NCBI GenBank assembly: GCA_018265615.1
Contig: JABLYX010000088.1
Location: forward strand, 1 to 15,719
Reading direction: 5' to 3'
DNA: 15,719 nucleotides
From: Lentisphaeria bacterium
Lineage (GTDB): Bacteria; Verrucomicrobiota; Lentisphaeria; Victivallales; Victivallaceae
The notes under the pieces were generated by a model that did not search any database, was not told the origin of the DNA, and was given only the letters and a program-made list of their open reading frames with translations. This document shows, one piece after another, positions 7,230 to 15,329 of the stretch. Within the stretch, counting starts at the first letter, position 1, and the number at the start of each line of letters is the position of its first letter. The translations under genes were made by a program, and so were the position numbers.

Positions 7230-9413
7230 ATGCTGAAACACATTTTCTGCGCATTTGCGCTGGTGGCCGGGCTCCTCGCCTCCGCCGCCGGAATCGAAAT
7301 CAGGCAGCCGGCCTACACGTTTTCCGCGGACGGCGGAAAGGCCGTGATTTCCGACTGCGACGGCAACCCGATGCTTGAGTTCGGCGATCTGCGGATCGGC
7401 TGGGGCAGCCCGCAATCCGGCATCGGCGTCTCCGCCGCGAAGATCGGAGAAGACAAGGTGAAAGTCACCTACAGAACCGAAAACGATCCGGAGAAGCTGG
7501 TCGGCTTCTCCGCCGTCTACACTGTGAAGCCGGAGGGGGTGAAGGCGGAGTACGTGCTCACCGCCCCCGAAACGATGAATGTCGGCGGCGCCCAGCTCAC
7601 GGTCCGCCCGGCCGGCGGCGCGAAGAAGGGGGAGCTTTACAAGTCGGGGCTCTGGACGCGCCACCCGGATGGCGGCGTCCCGTACGAGGTGCGGGACGGC
7701 TACTTCCGCGCGTTTCCCGGCAAGGGCGATTTCACCGTCCGCATGCTTGTGACCGGCAACCACGGCTGGAACGACACGAACTCCCAGCACCTGAACTTCA
7801 GGCCGAAGGAGAAAGGGGACAAAGAACGCTTCGCCGAAACCTTTTTCTTCGTGACGCCGAAGGAGTTCTCCGGCGCCGCCGCGGCCGCGTACTGCAACGG
7901 CCGCCCGCTGTCGATCGAGCTCGGGAGCGGAAAACCGTTCAACCTGTTCGAAACCGGCGACGCCCCCGCGAAGTTCTCGGCGACCGTGACCAACGTGACG
8001 GACAAAAAACTCTCCGGCGCCGTGCTGACCGTCACGGCGCGCGACTTCGACGGCCGGGTGCTGCTGGAGGAAAAACGCGAGCTTGCGGCAGCCCCGTATG
8101 CGGCGCAGACGTTCGAATTCGAGCTGCCGGCGAAGGAGCGGAATCTTTTCTTCATCGAAGCGTCGGCCGAAATCGGCGGCCGCGAGCTCTTCTCGCGCAC
8201 GAATGTCGCGGTGCTGCCGCCGTTCGAATTCAAACACCGCGCGGAGGGGATTTTCGGCATTGCGGCGTTCTTCAAGGTTCCGGGCGAGAAGGAGGTGTTC
8301 GAGCTCATGCGGCGGCTCGGCGTCCGCCATCTGCGCGAGGCCGACAACCGCGTCGCGGGGAAATACGGCATGGAGGCGTTCGGACACGGCAACGTCAGCT
8401 CCCGCGTCACCCCGCGGAAGTGGGCGGAGACGCGCGATAAATTCATCAGGAAGCTCGTGACGGACGAGAACCCCGCGTTCGAATTCGGCAACGAGTGGAA
8501 CATGAACCAGAAGGGCGAAGAGCGCGAACGGCGCGGCCGCGTCTACGCGGAGCTGACGGCCGATCTGCGCAGGGCGCGCGACGAACAGGGCGCGAAGTTC
8601 AAAATCATCTCGCAGGGATTGGTCAACAATGACGTCGGCTTCCTGCGCGTGATCCACAAGTACCTCGAACAGAACGGCGGCTGGGATGTGATCGACGGCG
8701 TCGCGCTGCATACCGGGCGCGGCAACTGGACTCCCGACAACCCGGACGGCGGCTGGAACTTTCTCGGTCCGGTCCGCCAGATCAGGCGGCTGCTGAAGGA
8801 GTTCGGCGACAAACCGCTCTACCTGACCGAAGCCTACGCGAAGACCAGGCCGAACGACTGGTGGTACGACACTTACCGGCAGGCCGCCGAGAACACGGTG
8901 CTGACCTTTGCGCTCGGCATTGCGGAAAACGTCGCGGCGATCCATTTCTACCAGCTGCACGACTCCGTCTGGCACGACGTCGGCGGCGTGAACGAGAAGG
9001 ACGGCGAATACCACTACGGGCTCCTCATGCGCGACAATTCGCTGAAACCCTCCGCCATGGCCTACGCGGCGGCGGCGGAGGCGTTCGACGGCGCGAAGTT
9101 CGTGAAATATTACGAGCCCGGGGACAGTAAGGTGCGCGGCGTGCTCCTGGATACGCCGAAGGGGCGGCTCGCGGTGCTCTATGACCGCACCGAGGGATAT
9201 GCGCTCTCGAAGAAGAGCAGGCAGTCCGTCCATGTCGAGCCGTGGGTCTCCACCTGGAAGGTGAGGAACAGAACGCAGTTCAAAGCCTCCGGCGATACGG
9301 TCACGGTCGTCGACCCGATCGGCCGCGCGAAGGAGCTTCCCGTCGAAAACGGCAAAGTCACGCTGGAGCTTGACGGCGCGCCGCTGATGGTTTACGGGCT
9401 TGAAATCGATTGA
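7230..9413 (+). CDS. Secreted clan GH-A-like glycoside hydrolase, family unassigned
   Basis: A 727-residue protein. Residues 1-20 are a signal peptide (MLKHIF, hydrophobic core, ending LLASAAG). A beta-sandwich N-terminal region at about 21-240 is followed by an Ig/NEW3-like segment at about 251-335 (AKFSATVTNVTDKKLSGAVL), a TIM-barrel at about 339-620, and a short beta C-terminal domain. Likely catalytic residues are Glu422 in FEFGNEWN (acid/base; note NEW rather than NEP) and Glu534 in LYLTEAYAK (nucleophile), with HFYQLHD on a late strand. This pattern fits a retaining clan GH-A enzyme, perhaps near GH39 or a recently defined GH family; I cannot name the family or substrate. GGAGA at 7216-7220 serves the start. 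The following GH42-like gene begins 13 bases after the stop, so the two are probably expressed together, downstream of the two pilins. Confidence 0.75.
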   Translation: MLKHIFCAFALVAGLLASAAGIEIRQPAYTFSADGGKAVISDCDGNPMLEFGDLRIGWGSPQSGIGVSAAKIGEDKVKVTYRTENDPEKLVGFSAVYTVKPEGVKAEYVLTAPETMNVGGAQLTVRPAGGAKKGELYKSGLWTRHPDGGVPYEVRDGYFRAFPGKGDFTVRMLVTGNHGWNDTNSQHLNFRPKEKGDKERFAETFFFVTPKEFSGAAAAAYCNGRPLSIELGSGKPFNLFETGDAPAKFSATVTNVTDKKLSGAVLTVTARDFDGRVLLEEKRELAAAPYAAQTFEFELPAKERNLFFIEASAEIGGRELFSRTNVAVLPPFEFKHRAEGIFGIAAFFKVPGEKEVFELMRRLGVRHLREADNRVAGKYGMEAFGHGNVSSRVTPRKWAETRDKFIRKLVTDENPAFEFGNEWNMNQKGEERERRGRVYAELTADLRRARDEQGAKFKIISQGLVNNDVGFLRVIHKYLEQNGGWDVIDGVALHTGRGNWTPDNPDGGWNFLGPVRQIRRLLKEFGDKPLYLTEAYAKTRPNDWWYDTYRQAAENTVLTFALGIAENVAAIHFYQLHDSVWHDVGGVNEKDGEYHYGLLMRDNSLKPSAMAYAAAAEAFDGAKFVKYYEPGDSKVRGVLLDTPKGRLAVLYDRTEGYALSKKSRQSVHVEPWVSTWKVRNRTQFKASGDTVTVVDPIGRAKELPVENGKVTLELDGAPLMVYGLEID

Positions 9414-9426
9414 CGGGAGAACACAT

Positions 9427-12400
9427 ATGATTCGTAAGACTTTACTTGCCGGGACGGCGCTGCTGGCCGGAGTGACGCTCGCCGCGCTCGACCCGATGGA
9501 GAAGATCGACGCATACTCGGTCGAAGTCACGCCGGAGCTGCGCGGCACGGAGAACTTCTTTCCGCTGGGCATCCTCGGCGACCGGCAGTTCACGCAGCTG
9601 CCGTTCCTCGGGCTGAACATCACCGAAAACGTCTATACCTGCTACGACTTCCGCGAGGGCAGGCCGAGCCGCCTCGTCAAAAACAGCCGGGACGACAGGG
9701 GAACCTATTTCTACTGCCTCTGGGTCGCGCATTCGCTCTATCAGTCGCGCGACACGGCGAACTACGGCAGGCTCAGGAACGCGGTCGCTTCGGACGGGAA
9801 GCCGTTCTCCCGGCACAACATCAGCCTCATCGACCCGCAGACGCGGAAATACATCTTCGACGCGGCCGCGTTTTCGGTGAAGAGCGTGCTGGAGAAGGAT
9901 ACGGACAACATCACGCTCTGGGGCATCGACAACGAGTGGGAGCAGCCGATGGACTACTCCGAAGAGTCGCTCGCGGCGTTCCGGAAGGAGCTGGAGAAGG
10001 AGTACGGCGGCGACCTCGCGCGGCTGAACCGGGCATGGGGCAGCGGATACAAAAGCTTCTCCGAGGCGGTCCCCCCGCCGGCGGCCGAACGCAACGCGCG
10101 TCCCGGCGCGTGGCTCGACTGGCGGCGCTTCCAGGACCGCGTGTACGCGGAATTCATCGCGGACTACTTCAGGGCGATCCGCGACGCGGACCCGAAGAAG
10201 CGCCCCGTCATTTCGAAATCGACGCAGTGCACGCTGGAAATGCAGTCCGTCGCCCGCAACCGCGCGCTCGACCACGAGGTGCTGGCCGACCGCGTCCGCG
10301 AGTACGGGCAGGGGTGGTACGGCATCGACCAGTACGGGCACGGAGACCGCAACTCCTACGAACTGAACTACCTGTACAACTGCATCCTGCCGGACGACCC
10401 GGAGGATTCGAAATACCGGTACGGCCTCTTCTCCGCCGAGACGAACAACCACGCCGGCCCCGGCTGGCAGTTCGCGCAGACCTTCTGGCGGACGCTCGCG
10501 AACGGCTTCAAGGGGGCTGATTTCTTCGTGATGGGTTCGTTCATGGGGGTGCGCGACTATGCGACCTTCGGCATGACCTATCCGGACGGCACGCGGCGCG
10601 ACCGCTTCTTCTACGCCTCGCGTTTCGCGTCGGTGATCCACCGCGCCGAGGCGTTCATGGCGCAGAGCCGCCCCGCGAAGGGGCTGCCGCGCGTCGCGGT
10701 GCTGATGCCGAAGCGCGACATCCTGCTCGCGGCGGATACGGGCGTAAGCTGGTGGGACTATTCGAGCAACAACCGGCTGAACGTCTACCGCCGGCTGCGC
10801 GACATGGGCTACTGGGTCGATGTGATCCCCTACGGCAAACTGAATCCGGAGTCGATGGCGCGCTACGGGGCGCTGCTGCTGGTCGACGCGGAGCACCTGA
10901 GCGCGAAGGAGTGCGGCCGGATCGCGGATTACGTGAAAAAGGGCGGCGTTCTCCTCGCGGATATGCGCGCCGGACACTACAACGAGCACCACGAGGTCGC
11001 GGAGGGGCTCGCCGGGGTTCTCGGCGTGAACTACCGCGGCGTCTACACCGGCATCGAGGTTTCGCCGGACGACCTCTGGTACAACACCCCCTTCGGCAAC
11101 GTGATCCGCGCCGACGGCAAGATCATGGCGGAGCTGACCACGGGGAAGCTCGTGAATGAAAAGGACGTCTTCAATAACTTCAAGGGCGCGTGGATCGTCC
11201 GCAACGATTACGGCAAAGGCACGGCGCTCTGGTTCAACACGCGCCTCGGCGCGCTGCGGCCCGAAAGCGTTTCGGACAAGGTCGTGGCCGGGTGGCTGGC
11301 CGGACAGCTCCGGTCGGCGGGGGTCGAACCCGGCAGCCGCTTCGGGGACAGAAGCGAACTCCTGCGCGTCGAGTACCCGATGGCCGACAGACAGGGCAAC
11401 GTCGGGATCATGATCGCCGGATCGACGAACGTCCCGGTCCCCGCCGGGGTACTCTCGGTGGACCTGCCGGCGGGGCGCGCTTACAGGAGCGCGTTCTGGG
11501 CCCCCGCCGACTCGACGAAGCTTGAGAAAATCGCGTTCGAGGTCCGCAACGGAACCGGGTATTTCAACATGCCGGAGATCGCGGCGGCCGGGATGCTCTA
11601 CCTCTTCGACAGGCACGCGCCGCTGCTCGGGCAGTATGCCGAGGGCGTCTCCGCGCATCCGGAGCACGACGTCCACACCGCCGAGGTGATTCCGGGCAAC
11701 ACGTTCCGCGTGAAGAGCCAGATCGCGAATCCGTCGCGGGAAACGCTGAAGGGCGGCACGCTGAAGCTGAACGCGCTGGCGGACTGGAAGGTCGAACCGG
11801 CCGCGCACGAGGTCGGCGAAGTCGCCCCGGGGGAGCTCCGGGAGTATGAGTTCAGCGTGACGGTTCCGGCGGAGAGCGGGCACTTTCAGCCGAACCGCGC
11901 GTATCCGCTCGTGAGCGTGTACGGGAAGGAGGGCAGGCGCGTCGCGGTCAACAATATGGTCGTCACGCTCGACCTCGACCTGACGAAATTCGAACTGCTG
12001 CTCTCGGACAACGAGGGCGGGGACAATCAGTTCCGCGAGTTCGTGCTCCGCACCGGCGCGGAGTACCGCTACACCACCGATGAGTCGAAGCTGAAGGATC
12101 CGCGCACCCGCGCGGAGCCGGGGCGCGGCGGAAATGCGCTCACGAACCGGCGCGGCTCCGGCGGCCGGAACGTCGCGTTCCTGTCGAAGGAGGCCGGGGT
12201 CGAATTCGACCTCAAGGGGGATTACGCGGTCACGAGGGTCGTGCTGGCCTGCGCCGGGAAGGACGCGCCGTCCGGAATCACGCTCTCGATCGGCGACGGG
12301 AAGGGCTTCCGGACGCTCGAAACCGTGACGGCGCCGCGGTGGAACGAAAAGAAGGAGCTGATCCTGACGCCGGAAAACGCCGCCGGGCGATACCTCCGGA

Positions 12401-12474
12401 TCGGCTTCGAATTTCCGACGGAAAAGGGCGGTTCCTTCGATGAGGTCGAGATTTACGGCCATCCGCTCAGATAG
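9427..12474 (+). CDS. Secreted multimodular GH42-like beta-galactosidase with C-terminal Ig/NEW3-like and discoidin-like domains
   Basis: The start at 9427 is preferred over an in-frame ATG at 9400, which lies in the previous gene: GGGAG precedes 9427 and the signal peptide (MIRKTLLAGTALLAGVTLAA) then starts cleanly. The product is 1015 residues. The GH42-type TIM barrel at about 21-405 has GIDNEWEQP with acid/base Glu170 and FSAETNNHAGPGWQ with nucleophile Glu338. A GH42 trimerisation-like Rossmann domain follows at about 420-630 (RVAVLMPKRDILL, then KKGGVLLADMRAGHYNE). An Ig/NEW3-like domain is at about 755-845, and a galactose-binding/discoidin-like domain at about 858-1015. Known GH42 enzymes hydrolyse beta-galactosides and usually have about 650-700 residues without a signal peptide, so both the export signal and the C-terminal additions are unusual. 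The substrate is probably a galactose-containing glycan, but other specificities are possible. Confidence 0.85.
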   Translation: MIRKTLLAGTALLAGVTLAALDPMEKIDAYSVEVTPELRGTENFFPLGILGDRQFTQLPFLGLNITENVYTCYDFREGRPSRLVKNSRDDRGTYFYCLWVAHSLYQSRDTANYGRLRNAVASDGKPFSRHNISLIDPQTRKYIFDAAAFSVKSVLEKDTDNITLWGIDNEWEQPMDYSEESLAAFRKELEKEYGGDLARLNRAWGSGYKSFSEAVPPPAAERNARPGAWLDWRRFQDRVYAEFIADYFRAIRDADPKKRPVISKSTQCTLEMQSVARNRALDHEVLADRVREYGQGWYGIDQYGHGDRNSYELNYLYNCILPDDPEDSKYRYGLFSAETNNHAGPGWQFAQTFWRTLANGFKGADFFVMGSFMGVRDYATFGMTYPDGTRRDRFFYASRFASVIHRAEAFMAQSRPAKGLPRVAVLMPKRDILLAADTGVSWWDYSSNNRLNVYRRLRDMGYWVDVIPYGKLNPESMARYGALLLVDAEHLSAKECGRIADYVKKGGVLLADMRAGHYNEHHEVAEGLAGVLGVNYRGVYTGIEVSPDDLWYNTPFGNVIRADGKIMAELTTGKLVNEKDVFNNFKGAWIVRNDYGKGTALWFNTRLGALRPESVSDKVVAGWLAGQLRSAGVEPGSRFGDRSELLRVEYPMADRQGNVGIMIAGSTNVPVPAGVLSVDLPAGRAYRSAFWAPADSTKLEKIAFEVRNGTGYFNMPEIAAAGMLYLFDRHAPLLGQYAEGVSAHPEHDVHTAEVIPGNTFRVKSQIANPSRETLKGGTLKLNALADWKVEPAAHEVGEVAPGELREYEFSVTVPAESGHFQPNRAYPLVSVYGKEGRRVAVNNMVVTLDLDLTKFELLLSDNEGGDNQFREFVLRTGAEYRYTTDESKLKDPRTRAEPGRGGNALTNRRGSGGRNVAFLSKEAGVEFDLKGDYAVTRVVLACAGKDAPSGITLSIGDGKGFRTLETVTAPRWNEKKELILTPENAAGRYLRIGFEFPTEKGGSFDEVEIYGHPLR

Positions 12475-12490
12475 GGGAACGGCCCCTCCG

Positions 12491-12524
12491 CCGCCGCATT
12501 CCTTTGGGAATGCGGCGGTTTTTT
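12491..12524 (+). terminator. Strong Rho-independent terminator after the GH42-like gene
   Basis: A perfect 12-base-pair stem, CCGCCGCATTCC (12491-12502) with GGAATGCGGCGG (12507-12518), closes on a TTTG loop and is followed by six T residues (12519-12524). It lies 16 bases after the stop of the GH42-like gene and ends the regulator-pilin-hydrolase unit. Confidence 0.95.
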
Positions 12525-12525
12525 C

Positions 12526-12554
12526 TTGACAAAATCCGCTTCCGGCGGTACGTT
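12526..12554 (+). promoter_or_regulatory. Sigma-70-type promoter for the mscS-like gene
   Basis: A perfect -35 box TTGACA (12526-12531) is separated by the ideal 17 bases from TACGTT (12549-12554), which matches the -10 consensus only at T, A and the final T. The -35 begins one base after the T tract of the preceding terminator. Transcription would start near 12561, leaving a leader of only about 13 bases that is nearly all Shine-Dalgarno (GGAGGA at 12563-12568). Confidence 0.6.
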
Positions 12555-12574
12555 ACGGAAATGGAGGAGTTGCC

Positions 12575-13915
12575 ATGAACCGTATTGTCCTGATCCTGAT
12601 GCTGTGCCTGACCGCTTTTTTCGCCCCCGCGGAGGGGCTGCTGCCGATTCCGGGGGAGGAGGGGGCGAAGCCCGCCGCTGTGAAGGCGGACGCGGAAAAG
12701 GAGAAAGAGAAGGAGCCCGAATCCGGGATCGACCGCATCCTTTCGGGGCAGGAGGCGCTTCCTGTGCTGAACGAAGAGCAGATCGCCGCGAACGTCCACC
12801 GCAGGTTCACGAAAGCGCGGGCGTGGTTCGGGCACGAGAAGGATGCGCTCCTGACGTTCCTGATCGCCTCGGCCGTTTCGATCGTGATCGGGGCGGGGCT
12901 GGCGCTCGGGCTCCGGCGGCTCATCGCCTGCAGCGACGCCGAAAAGCGCAAGATGCGCTGGCAGTTCATCGCCGCGCTCTCAGGGCCGGTGATCCTCATG
13001 GTGGTCTCGGGGATCATCTTCCTTTTCCTGCTGCCGGTGCTGCATTCGCTGCCGGAGCTCTATCCGCTCGACGCGCGGCTCTTCTTCACGTGGCTCACGC
13101 TGCTGGCGGCGTGGGCGGGCTTCCAGCTCATCACGCTGCTCGACCTGAAGATGCGCGCGTTCGCGAAGCGTCCCGACAACAACCTCGATTCGCTGATGGT
13201 CGACATCACCCGGAAGCTGCTGAAAATCGTGCTGGCCGTGGTGACGGTGCTCTTCATCGGGCAGAGCATCTTCCAGCTGAACATCACGACGCTGCTGGCC
13301 GGCGCGGGGGTCGCCGGGCTGGCCGTGGCGTTCGCTTCGCGCGAAACGCTGTCGAACTTTTTCGGCACGCTCGTCATCATCCTCGACCGCCCGTTCCGGA
13401 TCGGCGACCGCGTGCAGATCGGGGACGTGAACGGGCTCGTGCAGTCGGTCGGCATGCGCAGCACGCGCGTGATCACGGCGAACGAGAGCATCTTCAGCAT
13501 CCCGAACAGCCGCATCGCCGAGCTGGCGGTCGAGAACATCAGCAGCCGCGGCGTGATCCGCTATATGTTCGTGCTCGGGCTCGTCTACTCCACTACCTCC
13601 GAACAGATGCAGCAGGCGATGAAGATCCTGCACGAAGTCACCGACAACTTCAAGGGGAAGGATCAGGTGCAGTACCGTCCGCGGATCTTTTTCGAGGAGT
13701 TCGCGGCCTCTTCGCTGAATCTCCGCGTCATCATGTGGCTCAAGACCACGAGCTTCGACACGGAGGAGCAGCTGCGGACCGAAGTGAACCTCACGATCCT
13801 GCGCCGCTTCAACGAGGCGGGACTCTCGCTCGCATTCAACACGGTGACGAACAGCCTGACCGGGTCGATCCAGCTTCTGCCGCCGCCCGCGCCCGCTCCC
13901 GCAAAAGGCCGGTGA
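12575..13915 (+). CDS. MscS-family mechanosensitive ion channel
   Basis: A 446-residue membrane protein. Residues 1-20 look like a signal peptide or first hydrophobic segment. A hydrophilic region follows with a Lys/Glu-rich run (ADAEKEKEKEPES, about 38-50). Hydrophobic segments lie at about 91-115, 131-158, 169-190 and 214-235. The Gly/Ala-rich pore helix of the MscS family is at about 238-268 (LLAGAGVAGLAVAFASRETL), followed by the conserved FRIGDRVQIGDVNGLVQSVGMRSTRV and SIPNSRI of the beta domain and cytoplasmic vestibule. It is longer than E. coli MscS (286 residues), with extra N-terminal segments as in several larger homologues. Such channels open on membrane tension and release solutes during hypo-osmotic shock. 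It has its own promoter and is probably not part of the hydrolase unit. The C-terminus is a Pro/Ala-rich tail (PPPAPAPAKGR). It converges with the minus-strand hydrolase gene after a 3-base gap. Confidence 0.92.
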   Translation: MNRIVLILMLCLTAFFAPAEGLLPIPGEEGAKPAAVKADAEKEKEKEPESGIDRILSGQEALPVLNEEQIAANVHRRFTKARAWFGHEKDALLTFLIASAVSIVIGAGLALGLRRLIACSDAEKRKMRWQFIAALSGPVILMVVSGIIFLFLLPVLHSLPELYPLDARLFFTWLTLLAAWAGFQLITLLDLKMRAFAKRPDNNLDSLMVDITRKLLKIVLAVVTVLFIGQSIFQLNITTLLAGAGVAGLAVAFASRETLSNFFGTLVIILDRPFRIGDRVQIGDVNGLVQSVGMRSTRVITANESIFSIPNSRIAELAVENISSRGVIRYMFVLGLVYSTTSEQMQQAMKILHEVTDNFKGKDQVQYRPRIFFEEFAASSLNLRVIMWLKTTSFDTEEQLRTEVNLTILRRFNEAGLSLAFNTVTNSLTGSIQLLPPPAPAPAKGR

Positions 13916-13938
13916 CGCTCAGCGGCGCTTCAGCGTCA
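13913..13938. terminator. Inverted repeat over the convergent gene ends, possible bidirectional terminator
   Basis: TGACGCT (13913-13919) and AGCGTCA (13932-13938) are exact complements around a 12-base loop. The repeat covers the stop codon of the mscS-like gene and, on the other strand, the last codons and stop of the GH39-like gene. There is no T tract on either side, so it is at best a weak or Rho-assisted terminator. The loop also holds AGCG/CGCT, which allows alternative pairings. Function is uncertain. Confidence 0.3.
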
Positions 13939-15295
13939 GGCGGACGACCTCAAACCGTTCGAGGCTGAACGGTATCTCAAGACTGCCCGCCGCGTCCGTC
14001 CTGCGGAGGGCGGTTTGCTGTCCGGGCTTTCCGGTCCGGGCGGCGTTTTCCGCGTTTTCCGCCAGCACGGAAACTTCATACTCCGTATCCTGGCCGAGGT
14101 TTTTCACCAGGAGCCGGGCCGGTTCCTTCCCCGCTTTTTCATCCGGATTGTAGCGGGAAACCTGCAAATGGAGCTCCGCCGCGTCGCCCGCCGCGATGAC
14201 GGTCGTATCGTCCGACGACGAACGGGCGGCGACCCTGCGCTCCGGCAGGCTCGCGAAGCCGGAGAGCACGCGCCACGCGGTGCGCGGGTTCCCGGCTGGG
14301 TCGAGCAGGCTCGAGTGCGGGTCGCGGTAGTTTTCGATCCGGAAAAACGCGGCGCCGCCGATCCTGCCGTTCTCCTGCATCCGCGCGAGGCCCGCCCCGG
14401 CCCAGGCGGCGACCTGTTCCGCCGGGAAACGGTTCACCGACTCCGCCGGGAGGTTCCATTCGGTGTAGAAGAGCGGCAGCTCCCTGCCGAGCTCCTTCCG
14501 GCAGATGCGGAGCAGCCGGTCGCTGAATTCCGCATAGTCGCCGGGCAGGGGGACGGCGTTTTTCCCGGCCCAGTCGCCGTAGTAGTGGATCGTGAGGAAG
14601 TCGAGCGGGGCGCGGTTTTTCTTCACCGAACGAAAGTAGCGCCTGTAGTGTTCCGGGTATTGGACGTTGTCGCCGAAGCCGCCGACGAGCGCGGACGGGT
14701 CGGCCTTTTTCACGGCTTTGGCGACGAGGGCGTAAAGCTCGAAGAAACGGTCGCTCCCCCTGTTCCAATCGGTCCAGAAGTGGTTGCCGGACGGCTCGTT
14801 CCAGAACTCCCAGTATTTCACGGCGTACTTTTTTTCGATGTTCACGTGGCGGACGATCTCCGCGCAGAAGTCGGCGTAGGCCCGGAAATCCCCCGGCGGG
14901 GTGAAGGCCGGGATTTTCGTTCCCGGATCGGAGGCCAGATGCCGCGGCGTGCCGAAGAAGTTGATGATGACTTCCCCGCCGGCCCTCTGCACCGCCTCGA
15001 TTTCGGCGTCGAGCTTCGTCCAGTCGAACCGTCCGGCCGCGGCGTCGTACAGCGCGTGCGGACGGCTCGCGGTGATCATTTCGATACGGACGAAAGTGAG
15101 CGGGAACCCGTTCAGCCCCGCGAGCACCGGCTCCTTGAAGAAGCTGCCGGCGTTTCCGCCCTGCGACACTCCGGCGAGCTTGCGGTTGATGCTCCCGGCC
15201 GGCCGGGCCGGGTCGGCGGTGAGGCGGATCTCGGCGGCCCCGGCGGCGAAGGCGAGGGCGGCTCCGAGGAGGAGGGGGAGGAGTCTGGCGGTCAT
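13919..15295 (-). CDS. Secreted GH39-like glycoside hydrolase (beta-xylosidase/iduronidase type)
   Basis: A 458-residue protein on the minus strand. Residues 1-21 form a signal peptide (TARLLPLLLGAALAF, ending AAGAA). The catalytic barrel spans about 35-355: a GGNAGSFF start, the NFFGTPRHLAS strand, KYWEFWNEPSGNHFW with acid/base Glu167, LDFLTIHYYGDW, and LPLFYTEWN with nucleophile Glu279. The spacing and motifs agree with GH39, whose studied members are beta-xylosidases and alpha-L-iduronidases. The C-terminal 100 residues are a small beta-sandwich common in the family. No extra binding module is present, unlike the other hydrolases here. A weak purine-rich ribosome site (AAGAAGAGA) precedes the start, 34 bases after the stop of the upstream pilin gene, so the two are probably one unit. 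The real substrate is not determined by sequence alone. Confidence 0.85.
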   Translation of the reverse strand: MTARLLPLLLGAALAFAAGAAEIRLTADPARPAGSINRKLAGVSQGGNAGSFFKEPVLAGLNGFPLTFVRIEMITASRPHALYDAAAGRFDWTKLDAEIEAVQRAGGEVIINFFGTPRHLASDPGTKIPAFTPPGDFRAYADFCAEIVRHVNIEKKYAVKYWEFWNEPSGNHFWTDWNRGSDRFFELYALVAKAVKKADPSALVGGFGDNVQYPEHYRRYFRSVKKNRAPLDFLTIHYYGDWAGKNAVPLPGDYAEFSDRLLRICRKELGRELPLFYTEWNLPAESVNRFPAEQVAAWAGAGLARMQENGRIGGAAFFRIENYRDPHSSLLDPAGNPRTAWRVLSGFASLPERRVAARSSSDDTTVIAAGDAAELHLQVSRYNPDEKAGKEPARLLVKNLGQDTEYEVSVLAENAENAARTGKPGQQTALRRTDAAGSLEIPFSLERFEVVRLTLKRR

Positions 15296-15329
15296 CTTGT
15301 CTCTTCTTTCATTCGGTTGAGGTTTGCGG

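Noticed and set aside
9442..12462. Minus-strand open frame of about 1000 codons opposite the GH42-like gene
   Set aside because: Same codon-aligned shadow effect. It ends exactly at the single TTA codon near the start of the GH42-like gene (9442-9444), and its composition is low-complexity Arg/Val/Ala-rich.
12526..12968. Open frame starting at 12526 in the frame next to the mscS-like gene
   Set aside because: Arg/Gly/Ala-rich shadow frame. The MscS frame has membrane helices, the pore signature, a good ribosome site and a promoter.
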